Below are positions 17,838-26,803 of a stretch of 64,000 nucleotides of DNA, piece after piece. The DNA is from Treponema saccharophilum DSM 2985 (lineage in GTDB: Bacteria > Spirochaetota > Spirochaetia > Treponematales > Treponemataceae): the NCBI RefSeq assembly GCF_000255555.1, contig NZ_AGRW01000055.1, positions 1 to 64,000 of the forward strand, written 5' to 3'. Every line of letters begins with the position of its first letter. The first letter of the stretch is position 1. The translations under genes and the position numbers were made by a program. The notes below the pieces were generated by a model that was given only the letters and a program-made list of their open reading frames with translations, was not told where the DNA came from and ran no database searches.

Positions 17838-18431
17838 ATGGATATAATTGAATTGATTGGTTATTTCGGCTCTTTTCTCGTCATCGTGTCGATGTTGATG
17901 ACGTCTGTTGTCAGGCTCAGGATTATAAACGCAATCGGAAGCTCCATTTTTACGGGATATGCGCTCATAATACATTCATACCCGACCGCCGCGATGAATT
18001 TCTGTCTTGTGCTGATAAATCTGTTCAACTTGTACAAGCTTTTGAGCAACAAGGTCTCGTATTCCGTCGTGGAAGTTTCTGCCGATGATTCGTTCCTGCG
18101 CCATCTGCTTTCCGCGTGCGAGCAGGACATAAAGAAATTTTTCCCGGAATTTTCCCGCAATGTTGAATTCTCCCGCGCGTTTATCGTATGCAACGAATCG
18201 TCGCCCGTCGGAATACTTCTCGGGACGGCAGAAGGCGACTCCCTCCGCGTGAAGCTCGATTACGCGCTGCCGAAATTCCGCGACTGTTCCGTCGGAAAGT
18301 ATCTGTACGCGCACCTTGCCTCGGAAGGAATACGGCATCTCAGAGTTGCCGACGCCTCGTCAAAGCACGCGCCGTATCTCCGCGCGATGGGATTCATTCC
18401 CGACGGAACTGATTTTGCGAAGGAGCTGTAG
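17838..18431 (+). CDS. YgjV-like membrane domain fused to a GNAT-like domain
   Basis: Residues 1-75 contain two to three transmembrane helices in the style of the YgjV inner-membrane family (IGYFGSFLVIVSMLMTSVVRLRIIN and a second helix near AMNFCLVLINLFNLYKL). Residues about 78-197 read as a small GNAT-type fold: a DSLRVKLDYALPKFRDCSVGKYLY strand-turn-helix near the place of the acetyl-CoA loop, then SKHAPYLRAMGF near the C-terminus. Both assignments are by pattern. The substrate is unknown. It ends five bases from the convergent ABC ATPase gene. Confidence 0.6.
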   Translation: MDIIELIGYFGSFLVIVSMLMTSVVRLRIINAIGSSIFTGYALIIHSYPTAAMNFCLVLINLFNLYKLLSNKVSYSVVEVSADDSFLRHLLSACEQDIKKFFPEFSRNVEFSRAFIVCNESSPVGILLGTAEGDSLRVKLDYALPKFRDCSVGKYLYAHLASEGIRHLRVADASSKHAPYLRAMGFIPDGTDFAKEL

Positions 18432-18436
18432 CGGCT

Positions 18437-19171
18437 TCAGCTGTTTTTGTACGCCTCGCACACTTCCGAGGCGTCTCCTATCATCCTCATCTCGCCGTGG
18501 TCAATCCAGATTGCTTTTTTGCACATACGCTTGACCTGCTCTGCTGAATGGCTGACGAACAGAAGCGTCGTTCCGCCCGAAAGAAGCTCGTTCATGCGCT
18601 TCTCGCATTTTTCCTGAAATTTGAAGTCGCCGACGGCAAGAACTTCGTCGCAGATGAGAATATCCGGCTTTACGGTTGTCGCAATCGAAAAGCCGAGACG
18701 AGCCGCCATTCCCGAGCTGAAATTCTTGAGCGGGACGTCGAGAAAGTCGCGGACTTCAGCGAAGTCGATAATCTCGTCGAATTTCTCGCGAATGAACGAT
18801 TCGCTGTAGCCGAGGACGCAGCCGTTGAGGAAGACGTTCTCGCGTGCCGTCATGTTTCCGTCAAAGCCCGCGCCAAGCTCTATAAGCGGCGAAATCGAGC
18901 CGTTCACCGTGACGGAACCTTTGTACGGCTTCAGGATTCCGCTTATCGTTTTCAGAAGCGTCGATTTTCCCGAACCGTTCGAGCCGATAAATCCCCACGA
19001 TTCCCCCGCGCGCACGTCGAACGAGATTCCCTTGAGCGCGATGAATTCCTGGAAGAGAAGCTGCCGCTTTAAAACCTTGATTACGTATTCTTTTATGTTG
19101 TCGACTCGCTCCGATGCCATGTTGAAGCGCACGTAGACGTCGTTCACTCTGATTTTGATGTCGTTTTCCAT
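18437..19171 (-). CDS. Polysaccharide ABC exporter ATP-binding protein (Wzt/TagH-like)
   Basis: A 244-residue ATPase with Walker A GSNGSGKST, the Wzt/TagH-type SGMAARLGF signature region (LKNFSSGMAARLGFSIAT), Walker B PDILICDEVL and switch His in LLFVSHS. Sequence character (VRAGESWGFIGSNGSGKSTLL) places it with exporters of O-antigen or teichoic acid rather than importers. It lacks the extra C-terminal carbohydrate-binding domain of some Wzt proteins. The permease gene lies 18 bp upstream on the same strand. Confidence 0.9.
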   Translation of the reverse strand: MENDIKIRVNDVYVRFNMASERVDNIKEYVIKVLKRQLLFQEFIALKGISFDVRAGESWGFIGSNGSGKSTLLKTISGILKPYKGSVTVNGSISPLIELGAGFDGNMTARENVFLNGCVLGYSESFIREKFDEIIDFAEVRDFLDVPLKNFSSGMAARLGFSIATTVKPDILICDEVLAVGDFKFQEKCEKRMNELLSGGTTLLFVSHSAEQVKRMCKKAIWIDHGEMRMIGDASEVCEAYKNS

Positions 19172-19189
19172 TGAGAAATCTCCGAATTG

Positions 19190-19981
19190 TCAGATATAGA
19201 GGATGAATTTGTCCTGGTTCTTGCGGAAGAAGAACGCGCCGATTACGACCGCGCCCACGCCCCACAAAAAGCCGCTGAGGACGAGATTCCAGTCGAGCAT
19301 CTGGCAGTTGTAGACGCAGTCGCGGAACTGCTGGACGTACAGGTAGAGCGGATTGAAGTGCGTCACGAAAAATTTCACCTGTTCCGGAAGAATTTCGATA
19401 GGATAGAAGAGCGGCGTCAGGTAGTTGAGCGCGGTGACGATTACGCTGTAGATGTACTGCACGTCGCGGAAGAAAACGTTCGCCTGCGACAGAAGAAGCC
19501 CCATTCCGATGGAAAAAATGTAAATCTCAAGCGACGGGATTATGAACATGATGTTTATCGGAGAGAATTTCGCGTGCGTGAAAATCATCACGAACACGAG
19601 CGCGGCAAGCGAGAACAGAAAATCGACGAACGCGCTCGTCACTTTCGAGAAAACGAAAATATATTTCGGGACGTATGTTTTCCTGATGAGCGAGCCGTTT
19701 TCGATTATCGAGGAGCATGCGCCTGTCGTTGCCGTGCTGTAGTAGCCGAAAATGACGCTTCCGCAGAGAAGGTAGACCGGAAAATTCTGAATCTCGAATT
19801 TGAAGAACGTCGAGAACACAATCGTAAGGACAATCATCGTCATAAGCGGGTTCATGACGCTCCAGACGTATCCGAGCACGCTCCGCCTGTATTTGAGCTT
19901 TATGTCGCGTGTCACGAGCTGCTTCACGAGCCCCCGATATTTGTTCATGTTGAAAGCTGTTCCTAAAATTATGTTAGCCAT
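19190..19981 (-). CDS. Polysaccharide ABC exporter permease (Wzm/TagG-like, ABC-2 type)
   Basis: A 263-residue integral membrane protein with six predicted helices. It has the conserved N-terminal interface helix LVTRDIKLKYRRSVLGYVWSVMNPL typical of Wzm, TagG and KpsM. With the downstream ATPase it should export an undecaprenyl-linked glycan across the inner membrane. No glycosyltransferases flank it, so the glycan must be assembled from genes elsewhere. GGAGG lies about 13 bp before the ATG, with TATAAT in between. Confidence 0.9.
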   Translation of the reverse strand: MANIILGTAFNMNKYRGLVKQLVTRDIKLKYRRSVLGYVWSVMNPLMTMIVLTIVFSTFFKFEIQNFPVYLLCGSVIFGYYSTATTGACSSIIENGSLIRKTYVPKYIFVFSKVTSAFVDFLFSLAALVFVMIFTHAKFSPINIMFIIPSLEIYIFSIGMGLLLSQANVFFRDVQYIYSVIVTALNYLTPLFYPIEILPEQVKFFVTHFNPLYLYVQQFRDCVYNCQMLDWNLVLSGFLWGVGAVVIGAFFFRKNQDKFILYI

Positions 19982-20081
19982 ATATTCGTATTATAACCTC
20001 CATTGAAGCCGTTCGGATAGTAAACCGGCTCCGGCATCCGTTTTTTTTCAGAGCCAGTTCCTTTTTCGCGCCGCATCAGCG

Positions 20082-21365
20082 TCAGTGCGCTTCCACCGAT
20101 GCGAATTCCGTGGCGAGCGCGATTGTCCGCTCTACGTCGCCGTCCGTGTGCGCCGCCGAGACGAACATCGCCTCGAACTGCGACGGCGCAAGGTAGATTC
20201 CCCTGTCGAGCATGAAGCTGAAATACCGCGCGTATCGTTTCGTGTCGCTCGTTTGCGTCGATTCGTAATCCGTCACGTCCTTGTCCGTAAAGAAAACGCT
20301 CATCAGCGAGCCGATTTGGTTTACGCGCGCCGAATTCCCGAACGCATTCCGGTACGCATCCGCAAGCCGTGCCGTTTTCCGCCCGATTTCGCCGTATATC
20401 TCGCGGTGCGAGTCGAGATATTTGAGCGTTTCGATTCCTACCGCAGTCGCGACGGGATTTCCGGAAAGCGTGCCTGCCTGATAGACCGTGCCGAGCGGGG
20501 AGACGACGCTCATGATGTCGCGCCTTCCGCCATACGCGCCGACGGGCATTCCCCCGCCGACAATCTTTCCGAGCGTAATCATGTCGGGCTTGATTCCGAA
20601 GAATTCCGCCGCCCCGCCAATCGAAAGCCGGAATCCTGTTATGACCTCGTCAAATATGAGAAGCGCGCCGTTCTCCTCCGTTATTCTGCGGAGGAATTTC
20701 AGGAATCCGTCTTTAGGAAGGACGACGCCCATGTTCGCGGCGACCGGTTCGACGATTACCGCGGCGATTTTTCCCTCGTTCGCCTTGAACAGGTTCTCCA
20801 CCGATTCCTCGTCGTTGTAGAGCGCGACGAGCGTGTCCTTCGTGCATCCTTCCGGAACGCCCGCGCTGTCGGGAACTGCCGTCGTAAGGGCAGCGCTGCC
20901 CGCCTTAACGAGAAGACCGTCCGAATGCCCGTGGTAGCATCCCTTGAATTTGATAATCTTGTCGCGCTTCGTGAATCCACGTGCGGCTCGGATTGCGCTC
21001 ATCACGGCTTCCGTCCCGGAATTGACGAGGCGCATCATCTCCATCGCGGGAACGAGCCGGCTGATTATTTCCGCGATTTCGACTTCCTTTTCCGTCGGCG
21101 CGCCGAATGTAAGCCCGTCCTCGCACGCTTCCTGCGCCGCCTTCACGACGGAGGGAAACGCGTGCCCGAGAATTCCCGGGCCCCACGAGCAGACGTAATC
21201 GATGTATTCGTTTCCGTCCTCGTCAAAAATCCGCGCGCCCTTCGCCTTTTTTATGAACCGCGGAATTCTGCCCACATTCCTGAACGCCCTGACCGGTGAA
21301 TTCACTCCGCCGGGCATGAAACGCTGGGCTTTCGCAAAAAGTTCCGCGCTCCTTTCCTCTTTCAT
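20082..21365 (-). CDS. hemL: Glutamate-1-semialdehyde 2,1-aminomutase
   Basis: A PLP enzyme converting glutamate-1-semialdehyde to 5-aminolevulinate, the second step of the C5 pathway. The 427-residue product has the FMPGGVNSPVRAF N-terminus, the PLP-binding segment LLIFDEVITGFR, and the Schiff-base Lys in TLGKIVGGGMPVGAYGG. Start ATG 21365 has AGGAGGAA just upstream; the longer frame from 21425 is rejected. It is the last gene of the operon, 26 bp after hemB. Confidence 0.96.
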   Translation of the reverse strand: MKEERSAELFAKAQRFMPGGVNSPVRAFRNVGRIPRFIKKAKGARIFDEDGNEYIDYVCSWGPGILGHAFPSVVKAAQEACEDGLTFGAPTEKEVEIAEIISRLVPAMEMMRLVNSGTEAVMSAIRAARGFTKRDKIIKFKGCYHGHSDGLLVKAGSAALTTAVPDSAGVPEGCTKDTLVALYNDEESVENLFKANEGKIAAVIVEPVAANMGVVLPKDGFLKFLRRITEENGALLIFDEVITGFRLSIGGAAEFFGIKPDMITLGKIVGGGMPVGAYGGRRDIMSVVSPLGTVYQAGTLSGNPVATAVGIETLKYLDSHREIYGEIGRKTARLADAYRNAFGNSARVNQIGSLMSVFFTDKDVTDYESTQTSDTKRYARYFSFMLDRGIYLAPSQFEAMFVSAAHTDGDVERTIALATEFASVEAH

Positions 21366-21391
21366 GATTGTTCCTCCTTTTTTTTTCGCCG

Positions 21392-22375
21392 CTATTTCCG
21401 GCATTCCGCTTCCTCGCGGAGCCATGTTGCCACGTCGATTGCGTGGTACGTGATTATGATTTTCGCGCCCGCCCGTTTGAACGCAACCATGTTCTCCATG
21501 ACGATTCTCCGCTCATCTATCCATCCGTTTTTTGCGGCGGCCTTCACCATCGCGTATTCCCCGGAAACGTTGTATGTCACGAGCGGAACGTCGAACCGCT
21601 GCGAGGCTTCCTTCACGACGTCGAGATAGGCGAGGGCGGGCTTCACCATTATGTAGTCGCATCCTTCCGCAATGTCCGCTTCGATTTCCCGCATTGCCTC
21701 GCGTCCGTTCGCGCAGTCCATCTGGTACGTTTTTCTGTCGCCGAACTGCGGCGCCGAATCTGCCGCATCCCTGAACGGCGAGTAGTATCCCGAGGCGAAT
21801 TTCGCGCTGTACGCCATGATGGCGACGTTCTGGAATCCGTTTTTGTCGAGCTCGTCCCTCATGAACGCGACCCGGCCGTCCATCATGTCGCTCGGGGCAA
21901 CGATGTCGGCGCCCGCCTTCGCGCAGCTCACCGCCATCCTCGAAAGAAGCGGGAGCGTCGCATCGTTGAGGATGATTCCCGCGCTGACAAGTCCGCAATG
22001 ACCGTGGCTCGTGTACTCGCACAGGCAGATGTCCGCGATTACGATTACCTCGGGGAATTCCTTTTTTATAAAGCGGATTGCATTCTGGACGACGCCGTTG
22101 TCGTTCCACGACTCGCTTCCGAATTCGTCTTTTTTTGACGGAATTCCGAACAGAAGCACCGCCCTCACGCCGCTTTCGACCATCCGCGTGATTTCCTCGC
22201 CGAGCGTGTCGAGCGAGAACTGGAAAATGCCCGGCATCGAATCAATCGGCTTCTTCACGCCGTTCCCTTCCGCGACGAACACGGGGTAGACCAAATCGTC
22301 CGCCGAAACCGCGTTTTCCCGCACCATCGCGCGGATTCCCTCGTTCATTCTGAGCCTTCTGAGCCTGTTCCTCAT
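21392..22375 (-). CDS. hemB: Delta-aminolevulinic acid dehydratase (porphobilinogen synthase)
   Basis: Condenses two 5-aminolevulinates to porphobilinogen. The 327-residue protein has the cysteine metal-binding motif DICLCEYTSHGHCG, indicating a zinc-type active site, and the two active lysines in YSAKFASGYYSPFRDA and MVKPALAYLDVV. Start ATG 22375 follows GGAGGGA. An in-frame ATG at 22396 has no comparable ribosome site. It lies 24 bp downstream of the triple-fusion gene. Confidence 0.96.
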   Translation of the reverse strand: MRNRLRRLRMNEGIRAMVRENAVSADDLVYPVFVAEGNGVKKPIDSMPGIFQFSLDTLGEEITRMVESGVRAVLLFGIPSKKDEFGSESWNDNGVVQNAIRFIKKEFPEVIVIADICLCEYTSHGHCGLVSAGIILNDATLPLLSRMAVSCAKAGADIVAPSDMMDGRVAFMRDELDKNGFQNVAIMAYSAKFASGYYSPFRDAADSAPQFGDRKTYQMDCANGREAMREIEADIAEGCDYIMVKPALAYLDVVKEASQRFDVPLVTYNVSGEYAMVKAAAKNGWIDERRIVMENMVAFKRAGAKIIITYHAIDVATWLREEAECRK

Positions 22376-22399
22376 TTTTTCCCTCCAAAGTGACATGAT

Positions 22400-24793
22400 T
22401 CAAAGCGATTCGAAAAGCGCGCGCGCGATTCCGTTCGCCGTGCATTCGCCCGCCGTGACGATTTTTTCGCGCGGGACGAACTGTTCGAGCGTTGCGCGCG
22501 TTTTCCCGCCGATGCAGATGAATTTCGCGTTTTCTGAAAAGCTTTCGGGCGGTATAAAACCGAAAAACGATTTTACGCCCAGCGAGCTTGCGAACGTCAC
22601 CGCGTCGAACGAGGATGCCCCGGCGGAAACGGATTCGAGCGCGTTTTTGTCGGCTTTCGTCGTGTAAATCGGGATGTCCTCGATTTTGATGCCCGAATTT
22701 CCGAGCGGGGAGCCTTCCGCGGCGCGCAGCGCGACGATGTTCTTCCCGCCGCCCACAAAATCGCTGAATTCTTTCTCCATTTCCGCGACGGTGAAGCCGC
22801 TTTTCGGGACGAAATCCGCCGTGATGCCGAATTCCGCGAGCGCGTCCGCCGTCCCGCTTCCGACGACGCAGAATTGTATGCGCGAAAGCGCGCGTATGTC
22901 GATTCCGAGCGCGAACATCCGCCTGAACGCGAGTCGGACCCCGTTCGAGCTGGTGAAGACGAGCCAATCGACGTTTCGGAACGACCGTTCGTTTTTGTCG
23001 TAGTGTTTTCCGACGAATGCGGTGTCGAACGCGCGCTCGTCCAGCTCCGTCCTCAGAATCGGCGCGAGCGTTGCGGCGGCTCCGCTTCCCTCAATTTCTG
23101 CGCCGACTTTCTGCACGAATGAGCGCGTTCCCGTGATACAGATTCGCCTGCCTGAAAGCGGCAGGATTCCGCACCTCATGTCGAACGCCGCGGTCTTTCC
23201 GACAGCGATTACGGCGGGATTCGACACGTTCCTTTCCAGCGCGATTTGCGCGATTGTCGAAATCGTCCCGTTCGTGCGCCTCTGACGTGCCGTCGTCCCG
23301 TTCTCCACGATTGCGGCAGGCGTGTCCGCGTCCATTCCGCCAGAAAGAAGGTCGTCCGCGATTTTTTTGATGTTCGCCACGCCCATGAGGAACACGAGCG
23401 TCCCGCCGATTCCCGCGTATTTGACGAACGATTCGCTGCCGTCTGCCGTGTGCCCCGTTATGACGCAGAAACTCCGCGACTCCCCGCGGTGCGTCACGGG
23501 AATTCCCGCGCATTCAAGCGCCGCGATTGCCGAAGTCACGCCCGGAACCGTTTCGTAGGCGATTCCGTTTCTCGAAAGATGCTCCGCCTCCTCGCCGCCG
23601 CGCCCGAACACGAACGGGTCACCGCCCTTGAGCCTGACGATGTTCCGGAATTTGCCGCTTTTCGCAAGGTCAACAAGAATTTCGTTTATCTCGTCCTGCG
23701 TTTTCGAATGCTTTCCGGGAATTTTTCCGACCGGAAAAAATGAGCAGCCTGTTTTCGCGTATGAAAGCAGGGCGGGATTCGCGAGCGCGTCGTACACAAC
23801 GGCGTCCGCGTTTTTTATGAGCGAGACAGCTTTCTGCGTCGCGAGGGAATCGTCCCCCGGCCCAGAACCGACAAGATAGACGCGCGTTTTTTCTGCCGCG
23901 AGCGCTTTTTCCGCTTCCGCCGCGATTTTTTCGGCAATGCGCCCAGAATCCGCGGTTTGCCCGCGCATCGTGATTCTGTGCGGCTTCCCGTTTTGCTCGA
24001 CGACGACGCTTACCGTGATTTCCCCGCCGCGCACCTTCGCAAAAACGGCGGTGGGGTCGTGGCAGCCCGAGCCGAGCAGCGCGAGGATTTTCCGCTCCGT
24101 GCAGAATTCGATGAACGCAGTCTCGTCGCAGATTTTTTCGAGTATGCGCCGCATTTCCGCGTTCGATTCCGCGCATTCGATTGCGATAATTCCCTGTCCG
24201 CCGGCGGGACAGAATTCATCCTCGCCGAGAATCTCGACGTCGAATTTTTCGCGGATTTCCCCGCCGCCGTCGCTCAAAATCCCGAGCCGCTTGAGCCCCG
24301 CCGCCGCGAGAATTATCCCGTCGAATTCGCCCGCCTCGAGTTTCGTCAGCCGCGTCCCGACGTTTCCCCGCAGCGTCCTGACCGTGCATCCGAGTTTCCC
24401 GCGTATTTGAAGGGCGCGCCGGGGGCTGCTCGTCCCGATGACGCTTTTTTCCGACTTTTCCGCGCCCTTCCGCCAGACGATTACGTCCCGCGCGTCCTCC
24501 CGCTTGAGGACAGCCGCAATGCAAAGCCCGTCAGCGATTTTTGCGGGAAGGTCCTTCGCGCTGTGGACGGCCATGTCGATTTTCCCTTCAAGAAGCGCAT
24601 CCTCGAATTCCGTGACGAACGCGCCTTTTCCGCCGAACGCCGAAAGCGGCGATGACAGATTCTTGTCGCCCGACGTTTCCCGGCCGAGCGCCTCCGTTTC
24701 CGTTCCGGGGAATGCCCCGCGGATTGCGTTTGCGACAAGCTCCGTCTGCTTGAGCGCGAGGATGCTTTTCCTCGTTCCGATTCTCACTTTCAC
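22400..24793 (-). CDS. Trifunctional HemC-CobA-HemD: porphobilinogen deaminase, uroporphyrinogen-III methyltransferase and uroporphyrinogen-III synthase
   Basis: A 797-residue fusion. Residues 1-300 are hydroxymethylbilane synthase (HSAKDLP, GTSSPRRALQ, dipyrromethane-binding Cys244 in LLGSGCHDP). Residues about 302-545 are a SUMT-type methyltransferase (VYLVGSGPGDDSLAT, RLKGGDPFVFGRGGEE, VPGVTSAIA). Residues about 555-797 are uroporphyrinogen-III synthase (ICITGTRSF at its start). One protein would take porphobilinogen through hydroxymethylbilane and uroporphyrinogen III to precorrin-2. The start is GTG 24793, overlapping the hemA stop (GTGA). Metabolically, this commits flux to siroheme or cobalamin. 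Confidence 0.95.
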   Translation of the reverse strand: MKVRIGTRKSILALKQTELVANAIRGAFPGTETEALGRETSGDKNLSSPLSAFGGKGAFVTEFEDALLEGKIDMAVHSAKDLPAKIADGLCIAAVLKREDARDVIVWRKGAEKSEKSVIGTSSPRRALQIRGKLGCTVRTLRGNVGTRLTKLEAGEFDGIILAAAGLKRLGILSDGGGEIREKFDVEILGEDEFCPAGGQGIIAIECAESNAEMRRILEKICDETAFIEFCTERKILALLGSGCHDPTAVFAKVRGGEITVSVVVEQNGKPHRITMRGQTADSGRIAEKIAAEAEKALAAEKTRVYLVGSGPGDDSLATQKAVSLIKNADAVVYDALANPALLSYAKTGCSFFPVGKIPGKHSKTQDEINEILVDLAKSGKFRNIVRLKGGDPFVFGRGGEEAEHLSRNGIAYETVPGVTSAIAALECAGIPVTHRGESRSFCVITGHTADGSESFVKYAGIGGTLVFLMGVANIKKIADDLLSGGMDADTPAAIVENGTTARQRRTNGTISTIAQIALERNVSNPAVIAVGKTAAFDMRCGILPLSGRRICITGTRSFVQKVGAEIEGSGAAATLAPILRTELDERAFDTAFVGKHYDKNERSFRNVDWLVFTSSNGVRLAFRRMFALGIDIRALSRIQFCVVGSGTADALAEFGITADFVPKSGFTVAEMEKEFSDFVGGGKNIVALRAAEGSPLGNSGIKIEDIPIYTTKADKNALESVSAGASSFDAVTFASSLGVKSFFGFIPPESFSENAKFICIGGKTRATLEQFVPREKIVTAGECTANGIARALFESL

Positions 24794-25980
24794 CGCGATG
24801 TACCTCCGTCGCCGTTTTTCCGGACTATTTTGTGGCAGAGCGCAAGGACGGAAGCGAATGTCTCGGCATCCGCGACTTTTTTCAGCTCGTAGAGGAACTG
24901 AAGCCCGCTTTTTTGCGAAAGCTCATCCTTGTGCGCCTCGATGAATTCACGCTCACCGTGAAGGAGAAGCTCTTTCTTCGCCGATTCGATTTCCTCGCCG
25001 ATGATTTCCTCCGCAATGCGCACGCCTTCCTTTTTCTGCTCGTTGTGTTCCGCCGCTATTTTCCTGAAATCGTCCACCGTGTGGATTTCGCACCGCTGTA
25101 TGCGCGCAATGTCCGGGTCGATGTCGGCAGGAACAGCCAAATCGATGAAAAGCCGCGCCTTTTCCGTCCAAATTCTGTCGCGCGTCTCCTCGAACGCGAA
25201 AACGTAATGGGGGCTTTTCGTCGCGCTTATGACGGCATCGGCGCAATCGATGTAATCGTACCGCTTTTCGTAGGGAACGGTCTCGACGTTCGCAAGCGCG
25301 GGATTCTGCGTTCCGGAACTTCCCTTGCAGTTCCGTGCCGTCGCGAAAACGCGCACGCCCTCCCGTTCGGAAAGCTCCTTCGCTACGATTCCGCCAATCT
25401 GACCGCTCGCGCCAACGAGGAGGACGTTCCGGGGTGGTTCAATCGACATTATCTCCTTTACCGCGAGCGTCGCCGCAGATTCGCTCGTCCTCGAAAGGTT
25501 CGTCTCCGTCTTTATCCGCTTCGCGCACGTCAGCGCGCGCTGGAACAGTATGTTCGCGTGGAAATCCGTCATTCCCGCATTCCTGTCGCGGAAATAGCTT
25601 TCCCGAACCTGCCCGAGAATCTGGTTCTCGCCCAGAATCATCGAATCAAGCCCGCCGGCAACGCGGAAAAGATGGCCTGCCGCCTCCTCCCCGAAATACG
25701 CGAAGCATACGGTCCGCAAAAGCGACACGTCGACGTGTTTTTGTGCGGCGACTTCCTCCTCGACGAGACGCTGCGTGGCTGTTTCCTGCCCCGGGAGAAA
25801 GCCGGACGCGTACCATTCCGTCCTGTTGCACGTCGAGACGACGACGCCGCCCGCTGCGATTCCTTTTTCCCGTATCCGCAAAAGGAATTCGCGCGAATCA
25901 TCGTCCGAGAACGAGAATTTGTTTCTGATTTCCACGCCCGCGTTTTTGTGGTTCACGCTGAGACAAAAGAGAGGGAACAT
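24790..25980 (-). CDS. hemA: Glutamyl-tRNA reductase
   Basis: Reduces glutamyl-tRNA to glutamate-1-semialdehyde with NADPH, the first step of the C5 pathway. The 396-residue protein has the catalytic Cys51 in STCNRTEWY, a Rossmann motif near LLVGASGQIGG and a C-terminal dimerisation helix region. The N-terminus LFCLSVNHKNAGVEIR is typical. It starts three bases after the siroheme synthase gene stop and overlaps the next gene by four bases, so the operon is tightly coupled. Confidence 0.95.
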   Translation of the reverse strand: MFPLFCLSVNHKNAGVEIRNKFSFSDDDSREFLLRIREKGIAAGGVVVSTCNRTEWYASGFLPGQETATQRLVEEEVAAQKHVDVSLLRTVCFAYFGEEAAGHLFRVAGGLDSMILGENQILGQVRESYFRDRNAGMTDFHANILFQRALTCAKRIKTETNLSRTSESAATLAVKEIMSIEPPRNVLLVGASGQIGGIVAKELSEREGVRVFATARNCKGSSGTQNPALANVETVPYEKRYDYIDCADAVISATKSPHYVFAFEETRDRIWTEKARLFIDLAVPADIDPDIARIQRCEIHTVDDFRKIAAEHNEQKKEGVRIAEEIIGEEIESAKKELLLHGEREFIEAHKDELSQKSGLQFLYELKKVADAETFASVLALCHKIVRKNGDGGTSR

Positions 25981-25983
25981 GTT

Positions 25984-26577
25984 TTATTCTCCGTCCGGGG
26001 ATTTTGTTTTTTGGAAGCACACATCGAGAATCGATTCGACTTCGCGCCTGTATTCTTCCGAATCAGATGGATTTTTTCCGCAAGAAAGAATTTTCCGCCG
26101 CAGAAGCCCGATTCCGCTGATTTTTTCTGCGAGCGAATGCGGGAGGATTGATTCGATGAACTGGCGGATTTTTGCAGAGGAGGCGGGGCTTGCGCCCGAC
26201 GTTCCGATTGCGACCGTAAGCTCGCCGCGCCTGACGCACGACGGAACAAAAAAATCGCACAGCTCCGGATTCGAGGCGACATTCACCAAAACACGTTTTT
26301 CCCGGCAGAGGGAAGCGACGCGCTCGTCAACGCGTTTGTCGTCCGTCGCCGCGAACACGATGTCGAAGCCGTCAATGTCGTGCGTTTCGAAAGCCCGCTG
26401 TTCGATGGCGACCTCGCCGTTTTTTTCCCGGTTCCTGATTTCATCGCAGACGGCTGGTGCGACAACCTTTGCGCGCCCGCCTGACGACACGATATCCCCG
26501 ACTTTCCGTGCCGCCACAATCCCTCCGCCGACGACGAGGCAATTTCCCATCCGCATGAAAACCGGAAGAAAAGCCAT
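25984..26577 (-). CDS. Precorrin-2 dehydrogenase / sirohydrochlorin ferrochelatase-type protein
   Basis: A 197-residue homologue of the N-terminal part of CysG and of Met8/SirC. It has the NAD-binding CLVVGGGIVAARKV and the FFVPSCVRRGELTVAIGTSGASPASS segment that holds the catalytic Asp/Ser region. It oxidises precorrin-2 to sirohydrochlorin, which can then receive iron or cobalt. ATG 26577 lies about 10 bp after AAAGGAG. It is the first gene of the operon, ahead of hemA. Confidence 0.9.
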   Translation of the reverse strand: MAFLPVFMRMGNCLVVGGGIVAARKVGDIVSSGGRAKVVAPAVCDEIRNREKNGEVAIEQRAFETHDIDGFDIVFAATDDKRVDERVASLCREKRVLVNVASNPELCDFFVPSCVRRGELTVAIGTSGASPASSAKIRQFIESILPHSLAEKISGIGLLRRKILSCGKNPSDSEEYRREVESILDVCFQKTKSPDGE

Positions 26578-26613
26578 CCCAAGAACGCTCCTTTGCAAGA
26601 AATCAAGAGCCGA

Positions 26614-26641
26614 ACGATACCACAAAAACACCGTTTGGTAA
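26614..26641 (-). promoter_or_regulatory. Putative sigma-70 promoter of the tetrapyrrole operon
   Basis: Read on the minus strand: TTACCA (26641-26636), a 16-bp spacer ending in TGG, and TATCGT (26619-26614), which gives an extended -10. The start site would be near 26607, a ~30-nt leader. I looked for a cobalamin riboswitch in this leader and saw none. Confidence 0.45.
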
Positions 26642-26747
26642 TCCCCGCCGCCTGCCCGCCATTCCGAACGCGTTTGCTGACTTTTTTACAGAGGCGAGTG
26701 CGGAAAAATATCACCGCATCGGAATCATGGTGCGCTTCTGGGATTTG

Positions 26748-26776
26748 TTGAATTGAAAACGCATTGAATGTAGAAT
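26748..26776 (+). promoter_or_regulatory. Sigma-70 promoter of the undecaprenyl-phosphate transferase gene
   Basis: TTGAAT (26748-26753), a 17-bp spacer, and TAGAAT (26771-26776). Transcription would start near 26783, leaving a short leader with TGGAGAG before the TTG start at 26804. Confidence 0.6.
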
Positions 26777-26803
26777 CAGTAAGTTTTATTTGGAGAGTCA
26801 TAA

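Noticed and set aside
19982-20081. Terminator at 20025-20048 (CCGGCTCCGG and eight Ts)
   Set aside because: The T-run is on the plus strand, where no gene ends, and the stem is weak. The adjacent genes both run on the minus strand.
26578-26803. Cobalamin riboswitch in front of the tetrapyrrole operon
   Set aside because: I found neither the B12-box wording nor the paired core; the leader seems only about 30 nt long.
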